Made by a program: the position numbers and the translations under genes | The notes under the pieces: model-generated | The model's input: only the letters and a program-made list of their open reading frames with translations | Databases searched by the model: none | Told to the model about the DNA's origin: nothing | Shown: one piece after another, positions 59,045 to 64,000 of the stretch | Layout: every line of letters begins with the position of its first letter | Numbering within the stretch: position 1 is the first letter of the stretch | Source of the DNA: SVTX01 sp045602385 | Lineage (GTDB): Bacteria; Bacillota; Clostridia; Oscillospirales; CAG-272 | Length of the DNA stretch: 64,000 nucleotides | Direction: 5' to 3' | Assembly (NCBI GenBank): GCA_045602385.1 | Contig: JAZSBL010000010.1 | Location: 1 to 64,000 of the forward strand

Positions 59045-59818
59045 TTATTTTTCAGATTTGTCCTTAAGCATTACCGTAAGGGCTATGCGCACGGCAAAAA
59101 ATACCACCGCTCCGAATATTGCCTTCGAGATATAATTCAGGATCATATCTCTCCAGGTAGTTGCCTGCGACGGCAATCCGTCCGCTATGATAAACCAAAT
59201 ATCGTTTGCTACCTGTCCAAAGGTCTTTGCCGCAAATGTCACCACGGCGCATACGCCGACCGACCTTAAAAGGCAGTTGTTCTTATCGTAGATACGCTTG
59301 AAGGGATAAGCAGCCTCTACCGGCACAGACTCGCCCGTGCTTTCAAAAACCCTTTGCGCAATAAGCCTTTTATCGTTATGTGAATTTATTGCCCTTCTGC
59401 TGATAAGGAAGATGATAAGAAGGAGAACAAGCTCCAGCGCGGTGTAATACAGAACGTTCACAACGTCCCAGACCCAAAGCTTCGGAACACTTTTCGCCTC
59501 TATCCATAATACAAGCACGTTTGCCAAATTTCTGTACGCGGAAAGCGCTCCGAAAATCACAAACACGCGGCTTTCTTTTTCCCCCTCGTAAATTGAAACG
59601 ATCATCAAAGCGTAGATTACCGATACCGCAACGACCTCGAAAATCTCTATCATATATTCCGTCAGCAAGAGCGGCCAGGTATTGGCATACAAAACGTCGC
59701 TGGACAAAAGCCTTATTAAGGGCCAGATTATAAAAGCGTTAATTGAAAAAACCGCCGCCGCAATTATGACGGATATGACATTCCGCTTCATCACACGCGA
59801 CTCATTTATCTTTTCCAT
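59045..59818 (-). CDS. Six-segment membrane protein, unknown function
   Basis: 257 residues, about six membrane segments (15-38, 48-75, 85-105, 115-145, 187-210, 230-252). I recognise no family. A cytoplasmic loop in the middle (about 145-180) is charged. GAGAGG precedes the ATG. A hairpin lies just upstream, so some transcription may enter from the P-loop gene. Confidence 0.7.
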   Translation of the reverse strand: MEKINESRVMKRNVISVIIAAAVFSINAFIIWPLIRLLSSDVLYANTWPLLLTEYMIEIFEVVAVSVIYALMIVSIYEGEKESRVFVIFGALSAYRNLANVLVLWIEAKSVPKLWVWDVVNVLYYTALELVLLLIIFLISRRAINSHNDKRLIAQRVFESTGESVPVEAAYPFKRIYDKNNCLLRSVGVCAVVTFAAKTFGQVANDIWFIIADGLPSQATTWRDMILNYISKAIFGAVVFFAVRIALTVMLKDKSEK

Positions 59819-59841
59819 ATTAGTCCTCTCAAATCAAAAAA

Positions 59842-59878
59842 GTGAGGGGCGCAAACACAAAATGCTCACACCCCTTAC
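59842..59878 (-). terminator. Terminator after the small P-loop gene
   Basis: GAGGGGCG / CACCCCTT-type imperfect stem with a T-run on the minus strand. A second small hairpin TCGGCA/TGCCGA lies at 59882-59898. Confidence 0.65.
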
Positions 59879-59912
59879 GTCTCGGCACAATCTGCCGACA
59901 CACTTTTATCTA

Positions 59913-60320
59913 TCAGATGTACTTCTTTACGATATCGCTTGCTTCCTCTGTGGGAATGGAGGATGTCATAACAACGTTAACGTTGAGCTTGCCCGCAAGC
60001 TCATCAACTTCCTTGAGGAATACCTCAAAGCTATTCATGTCGTTGTTTGCGATCTTAAGAGCAGAATCTATAAAGAGATCGGTAACGTCATGGTTGCTTG
60101 CAAGAATACCTGCAACAAATCCGTAAAGCGCCTCTGCATCAAAAATGAGGTAATCGTTTGTGTTGATAAGACGGGCAGTGTACTTAACGTCAAAGCGGAG
60201 TCCTACTCCCTTTTCCATACATACAACTGTTCCCTCAGACTTCTCAACAGCCTCGTTTACCATCGAAATGAGTGTTTTGGTCTTTCCGGTTCCCTTAACG
60301 CCGATAATCAATTTGAGCAT
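59913..60320 (-). CDS. Small P-loop ATPase-like protein
   Basis: 135 residues. Walker A GVKGTGKTKT (about 7-16) at the N-terminus and a hydrophobic strand with Asp (TDLFIDSALK) where Walker B is expected; VVMTSSIPTEEA could be a sensor. Similar short proteins in Clostridia carry the uninformative name PilT-like twitching motility protein. Function unknown. CAGGAGG precedes the ATG; own promoter; a GCCGTG/CACGGC hairpin lies in the leader. Confidence 0.75.
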   Translation of the reverse strand: MLKLIIGVKGTGKTKTLISMVNEAVEKSEGTVVCMEKGVGLRFDVKYTARLINTNDYLIFDAEALYGFVAGILASNHDVTDLFIDSALKIANNDMNSFEVFLKEVDELAGKLNVNVVMTSSIPTEEASDIVKKYI

Positions 60321-60394
60321 AATGTCCTCCTGCGCCGTGCGTCACGGCTTTGTATATTTTTCTATTTCCTACGAAATATGCTTTTCGTAAAATC

Positions 60395-60423
60395 ATTATA
60401 GCATAGTTTACAATGATTTGCAA
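60395..60423 (-). promoter_or_regulatory. Promoter of the small P-loop gene
   Basis: On the minus strand: TTGCAA (60418-60423), 17 nt ending in TATGC, TATAAT (60395-60400). Confidence 0.75.
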
Positions 60424-60447
60424 GTACAATATTGAAATTTATGCAAA

Positions 60448-61785
60448 TTATTTCAATTTTTCCTCAAGGGTGGCGCGAAGCTCCTCATATCCGGGCTTGC
60501 CAAGAAGCGCAAACATATTTTTCTTGTATGCCTCAACACCGGGCTGATTGAAGGGATTTACACCAAGCATGTAGCCCGAAAGCGCGCAAGCAAGCTCAAA
60601 GAAGTAGAAGAGGTAGCCAAGCGAGTAAGCGCTTCTGTCCTTGACCTCAAGGAGAATATTGGGTACTCCGCCGTCTACGTGTGCAAGCAGTGTTCCCTGC
60701 ATTGCGGTCTTTTTAACAACGTTGAGGTCTACGCCGGAGAGGAAGTTAAGTCCGTCAATGTTCGCGGGATCGTTGGGGATCTTGAACTCAACGCCGCTGT
60801 CCTCGACCGCGATAACCGTCTCAAAGAGATTTCTCTGTCCGTCCTGAATAAACTGACCGAGTGAGTGAAGGTCTGTTGAAAAAATTACGGACGCGGGGAA
60901 AATACCTCTCTGGTCCTTGCCCTCGCTCTCGCCGTAAAGCTGCTTCCACCACTCGTTGAGCATCTGCGAATAAGACTCGTAGCCTACGAGGATCTCGGTG
61001 GTCTTGCCCTTACGGTAAAGAATGTTTCTGATAGCCGCGTACTTATACGCGTCGTTCTTGTCTATATCCTCGTCACGGTAAGCAAGACGTGCGTCGTTCG
61101 CACCCTGCATAAGTGCATCGATATCGATTCCCGCAACAGCGATGGGAAGAAGTCCTACCGCGGTGAGAACCGAGAAGCGTCCTCCTACGTCGTCCGGAAC
61201 AACAAAGGTCTCGTAGCCTGCCTCATCAGAGAAGCTCTTGAGCGTTCCGCGCGCCTTATCCGTGGTTACGAATATTCTCTCTCTTGCTCCATCCTTACCG
61301 TACTTCTCCTCAAGGAGAGCGCGGAATACGCGGAATGCTACCGCGGGCTCTGTGGTAGTGCCCGACTTGGAAATAACGTTAATGCAAACGTCACGTCCCT
61401 CGCATACCTCAAGGATCTCTGCAAGTGAAACTGCGCTGATATCACAGCCTGCAAAGTATATATCGGGGGTGTCCTTTTTAAGATTGTTATATCTGGGAGA
61501 TTTCAAAAACTCGATAGCCGCGCGCGCGCCGAGATAGGAGCCGCCGATACCGATAACAACGAGAACGTCACAGCTCTTCTTGATCTTTTCAGCCGCGACC
61601 TTGATCCTTGCGAATTCTTCCTTGTCGTAATTTTCGGGAAGATCTATCCAGCCGAGAAAGTCATTGCCCGCGCCGTTTCTCTCCACGATCTGACGGTGCG
61701 CCGCGCTTACTGCGGTGCGGATATTTTCGTACTCATGCTCGGAAACAAATCCCGACAAATACTTATCACTGAGTTTGATTGCCAT
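60448..61785 (-). CDS. pgi: Glucose-6-phosphate isomerase
   Basis: 445 residues, the short bacterial form. It interconverts glucose-6-phosphate and fructose-6-phosphate. VVIGIGGSYLGARAA, ISKSGTTTEPA and GGRFSVLT are the sugar-phosphate and catalytic motifs. TTGGAGG precedes the ATG; single gene. Confidence 0.97.
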   Translation of the reverse strand: MAIKLSDKYLSGFVSEHEYENIRTAVSAAHRQIVERNGAGNDFLGWIDLPENYDKEEFARIKVAAEKIKKSCDVLVVIGIGGSYLGARAAIEFLKSPRYNNLKKDTPDIYFAGCDISAVSLAEILEVCEGRDVCINVISKSGTTTEPAVAFRVFRALLEEKYGKDGARERIFVTTDKARGTLKSFSDEAGYETFVVPDDVGGRFSVLTAVGLLPIAVAGIDIDALMQGANDARLAYRDEDIDKNDAYKYAAIRNILYRKGKTTEILVGYESYSQMLNEWWKQLYGESEGKDQRGIFPASVIFSTDLHSLGQFIQDGQRNLFETVIAVEDSGVEFKIPNDPANIDGLNFLSGVDLNVVKKTAMQGTLLAHVDGGVPNILLEVKDRSAYSLGYLFYFFELACALSGYMLGVNPFNQPGVEAYKKNMFALLGKPGYEELRATLEEKLK

Positions 61786-61827
61786 TTACGTGTCCTCCAA
61801 AATTAATTTCTTTGATTTTACAGTAAC

Positions 61828-61856
61828 ATTTTATCACATTTTTCCTTACAATGCAA
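61828..61856 (-). promoter_or_regulatory. Promoter of pgi
   Basis: On the minus strand: TTGCAT (61851-61856), 17 nt ending in TGTGA, TAAAAT (61828-61833). Confidence 0.72.
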
Positions 61857-61879
61857 GAGCTTTTTGACCCGTTTTCATA

Positions 61880-63082
61880 TCATTTTATAAAAAATTTCGC
61901 CAGGATTCTGCACCACAGCTCAAAAAAGCCTATCTTGGGGATATCCTCCTTTGCGAAAACCCCCGCTCTGCCAATCTCCTGCCCGTCAATAGTGAATATT
62001 ATCTCGCCGACACGGTCGCCCTGCTTTATCGGCGCGGCAACCGATTCCGGCAGCTCGATTCGGTATTCGGTCTGCGCCGTCTTTCCCTTTTCAACTACCG
62101 CGGAAAAGCCCTCCGGCTCTACCTTGACGCTCTCGCGGACACCTCCGGTTACCTTTACGTCATTGATGCTATGCGGAACATACTCGTATACTCCGTAATT
62201 CGCAAAGCCGTAGTCAAGCAGTCTTGCGGCGATAGCGTTTCTCTTATCTCCGCTCTCCGCGCCCATTATAACGCAGATAAGCGACACTCCGTCGCGCTCC
62301 GCCGTCGCGCTGATACAAAAGCCCGCCTTGTCGGTCGAGCCGGTTTTGAGCCCCGTACAGCCCCTGTAAAATCTGACAAGGCGGTTGGTGTTGGTAAGCC
62401 CGAACATTCCGTTTCTGACGGTATCCATCCAGATCGAGGAATATTCAAGTATTTTTTTGTGCTTTATAAGCTCGCACGACATTATCGCGATATCTCTTGC
62501 GCTTGTCAGATGGTTTTTGGCGGTATCGTCAAGTCCGTTTGTATTTTCAAAGCTCGTGTTCTTCATTCCAAGCTCTGCAGCTCTCTCGTTCATCTTCTTG
62601 ACAAACGCGCTCTCACTGCCCGAAATATGCTCCGCAAGCGCACACGCCGCATCGTTTGCCGATGCGATAACCACACTCTTGACCATATCTTCAACACTCA
62701 TCTCTTCCCCCTCTTTAAGGTATATCTGAGAGCCGCCCATGCCCGCCGCGTGCGCGCTTGTTCGGACGGTATCGTCAAGACTGATTTTGCCCGACTCTAT
62801 CGCCTCCATTACAAGTAAAAGCGTCATCACCTTGGTAACCGATGCGGGTGGAAGCGCCTCGTCCGCGTTCTGCTCGTAAAGCACTCTACCCGTGCCCGCC
62901 TCCATGAGTATCGCGCTCTTACATTCAAGCGCAAGATCGTTCTTGGGGGCCTTTTCCGAGTTACTTTCGGATATCTCTGCCACGCTGCTTTCCGCAAACA
63001 CCGAGAAGGACAAGGACGAGATAACTATAAGCGGCAGAAGTAAGATTGCCGCAATTTTGACAAGATTTTTCCTAATAAACAT
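61880..63082 (-). CDS. D-alanyl-D-alanine carboxypeptidase (DacF-like PBP)
   Basis: 400 residues from the ATG at 63082. Signal peptide (about 8-30), then the serine-type carboxypeptidase domain: SVTK, SAND and KTGST supply the three active-site motifs. The C-terminal part (about 290-380) is the PBP5-like beta domain, followed by a membrane-anchor-like hydrophobic end. It trims stem peptides in the wall or the spore cortex. The ribosome binding site GAGAGGTG lies in a terminator hairpin. A GTG six codons upstream is open but lacks a signal. Confidence 0.9.
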   Translation of the reverse strand: MFIRKNLVKIAAILLLPLIVISSLSFSVFAESSVAEISESNSEKAPKNDLALECKSAILMEAGTGRVLYEQNADEALPPASVTKVMTLLLVMEAIESGKISLDDTVRTSAHAAGMGGSQIYLKEGEEMSVEDMVKSVVIASANDAACALAEHISGSESAFVKKMNERAAELGMKNTSFENTNGLDDTAKNHLTSARDIAIMSCELIKHKKILEYSSIWMDTVRNGMFGLTNTNRLVRFYRGCTGLKTGSTDKAGFCISATAERDGVSLICVIMGAESGDKRNAIAARLLDYGFANYGVYEYVPHSINDVKVTGGVRESVKVEPEGFSAVVEKGKTAQTEYRIELPESVAAPIKQGDRVGEIIFTIDGQEIGRAGVFAKEDIPKIGFFELWCRILAKFFIK

Positions 63083-63085
63083 AAA

Positions 63086-63129
63086 AACATCACCTCTCAC
63101 TTGATTATATTTCGGTGAGAAGTGATGTT
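63086..63129 (-). terminator. Terminator/attenuator hairpin overlapping the carboxypeptidase start signal
   Basis: AACATCACTTCTCAC / GTGAGAGGTGATGTT on the minus strand, a 15-bp stem with one G-U pair, followed by TTTTTA. The right arm contains the ribosome binding site of the downstream gene. Confidence 0.8.
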
Positions 63130-63153
63130 ATGTATATACTGTTTGTCCTAATT

Positions 63154-63699
63154 TTATTTCTTGCTCTTTCTCTGCTCGCGCAAGGTGCGCTTTATATGCT
63201 TGAAGGTCTCTGCCTCGCCGCGCTCGGCAAGCATTTTGAGCCATTCCTCAAGCGTATCCGCAGTATATTCGTGCATCTTTGCGCGCGCGTTTCCACGCGA
63301 GTAGTATTCAAGCGCGCAGGAGTCGGTGTACTCCTCACCCTTGTATATCTTGCTTGCCGCAACTCTGTCGCAGAACATCTCCGCTATATAGTTGAGCGGC
63401 ATTGGAACAGGCTCGTATTGCTTGGTCCGCACATTGAGGTCTACCCAATACTCAAAGTGGTGCTTGTTTCTGCCCTTGTGGTGCATCCAGGCGTATGAGT
63501 AGCCGTACACCTCGCGCTCACGCTCGTTGGGACTGCGCGTTCCCTGATAATATTTCGCGCCGGGGATAAACTCGGTAGGTCCGTACTTTGACATGTCGTG
63601 AAATAAGCCCTGAAAGCCTATCCCTGCCTTGAAGCAGTGCGAGATGACCTTGTTTCTATGTCTTGATATCGTTATAAAATGCTTTATCGGGTGAGCCAT
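63154..63699 (-). CDS. DUF5662-family protein
   Basis: 181 residues. SRHRNKVISHCFKAG and LFHDMSKYGPTEF resemble an HD-type metal-binding core (His..His-Asp), and WMHHKGRNKHHFEYW adds His residues. The family is uncharacterised; a phosphohydrolase function is plausible. CGGAG precedes the ATG. It lies 15 nt after the PHP gene and is likely co-transcribed with it. Confidence 0.85.
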   Translation of the reverse strand: MAHPIKHFITISRHRNKVISHCFKAGIGFQGLFHDMSKYGPTEFIPGAKYYQGTRSPNEREREVYGYSYAWMHHKGRNKHHFEYWVDLNVRTKQYEPVPMPLNYIAEMFCDRVAASKIYKGEEYTDSCALEYYSRGNARAKMHEYTADTLEEWLKMLAERGEAETFKHIKRTLREQRKSKK

Positions 63700-63714
63700 A
63701 GCGTTCTCCGTTCA

Positions 63715-64000
63715 TTATCTTATAGATCTGAATTCTACTCTGTCAAGAAGCGTAAGTCCGGGGGTGTTTTTAATCATCTTTTCGGCGTAATAGAGCGCTC
63801 TCTCGGGCTTCATCCCGCGCGTTTCGTGAGCGTCGCTGCCGAGAATCACCTTTGAGCTGATATCCCCCGCCATAGTCCAGAAGCTCTGGTTGGGGTAATG
63901 GCGGCAGGCGTTAAGTCCGAGCAGGTTCATCTCAAGGGGAATATCGCACTCCTTGGCGCATTCGATTATACGCTTCATTTCTCTCTCGTAGGCTTCAAAC
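63715..64000 (-). CDS. PHP-domain histidinol-phosphatase-like protein (partial)
   Basis: The window holds only the last 94 or so residues; the frame stays open to the window edge. GSDAHETRGM is the late metal-binding motif of PHP phosphoesterases, and LEMNLLGLN fits the family. HisK-type histidinol phosphatase or a related phosphatase; the N-terminal HxH motif is outside the window. Confidence 0.78.
   Translation of the reverse strand, partial: FEAYEREMKRIIECAKECDIPLEMNLLGLNACRHYPNQSFWTMAGDISSKVILGSDAHETRGMKPERALYYAEKMIKNTPGLTLLDRVEFRSIR

Noticed and set aside
62171..62818. 215-codon open frame opposite the carboxypeptidase
   Set aside because: No start signal, and the opposite strand has all penicillin-binding protein motifs.
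1..64000. CRISPR array, tRNA, rRNA, replication origin or attachment site
   Set aside because: I saw no regularly spaced repeats, no tRNA-like cloverleaf or conserved rRNA segments in the gaps, and no DnaA-box cluster. Without a search tool this is not proof of absence.

Overview
This window looks like a chromosomal segment of a spore-forming, anaerobic member of the Clostridia (Bacillota), probably a gut or rumen lineage. The evidence is: a yabM(spoVB)-yabN(mazG)-hup-yabO(rqcP)-yabP-yabQ-divIC block as in Bacillus; a nusB-xseA-xseB-ispA-tlyA-nadK-argR-recN block typical of Clostridia; rubrerythrin; an N-terminally extended L27 next to its protease Prp; strong AGGAGG-type ribosome binding sites; and sigma-A type promoters, nearly all with 17-nt spacing. 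I cannot assign a genus. No rRNA, tRNA, CRISPR array, prophage or transposase gene was seen.

Layout. 0-4.1 kb: a structured repeat-like left end, a small lipoprotein, Lnt, a pseudouridine synthase and upp. 4.2-7.4 kb (+ strand): mtaB, rpmB and a fused DUF6873-methyltransferase gene. 7.4-17.3 kb: rubrerythrin, the rpsF-ssb-rpsR operon, mntP behind a probable manganese riboswitch, a ThyX-like protein, cyuA, yccF, guaB and glyA, a cell-wall amidase, and a second pseudouridine synthase. 17.3-24.5 kb: two tandem structured 116-bp repeats, rplU-prp-rpmA, a ROK-like regulator, rplS, a flippase, and argS-yebC. 24.5-32.8 kb: one ten-gene minus-strand operon from nusB to recN. 33-42.9 kb: a membrane protein and an SGNH-like protein, radical SAM, aminotransferase, DinG/Rad3-type helicase, MecA, uracil-DNA glycosylase, AEC transporter, then a 1.3-kb island bounded by 42-bp inverted repeats. 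42.9-58.8 kb: a very long minus-strand run from cdaA to divIC. 59-64 kb: a membrane protein, a small P-loop protein, pgi, a D,D-carboxypeptidase, DUF5662 and the end of a PHP phosphatase.

How the genes fit together. Most are housekeeping: translation, nucleotide salvage and synthesis (upp, guaB, glyA), tRNA and rRNA modification, recombination and repair (recN, recJ, xseAB, UDG, helicase), NAD and isoprenoid synthesis, and envelope or spore assembly. Two second-messenger systems share one transcription run (cdaA/cdaR for c-di-AMP and relA for (p)ppGpp), next to recJ and sporulation/division genes.

The parts most worth a second look are: (1) the nested inverted-repeat island at 41576-42904, carrying a DUF559 nuclease-like gene whose own start signal and C-terminus are made by the repeats; (2) the tandem 116-bp repeats at 17323-17574, which differ in sequence but keep their pairing through compensatory changes; (3) an IMP dehydrogenase that matches the Tritrichomonas foetus enzyme type residue for residue at the catalytic positions; (4) the DUF6873-methyltransferase fusion with an internal start signal; and (5) the mntP leader with two tandem terminator hairpins.
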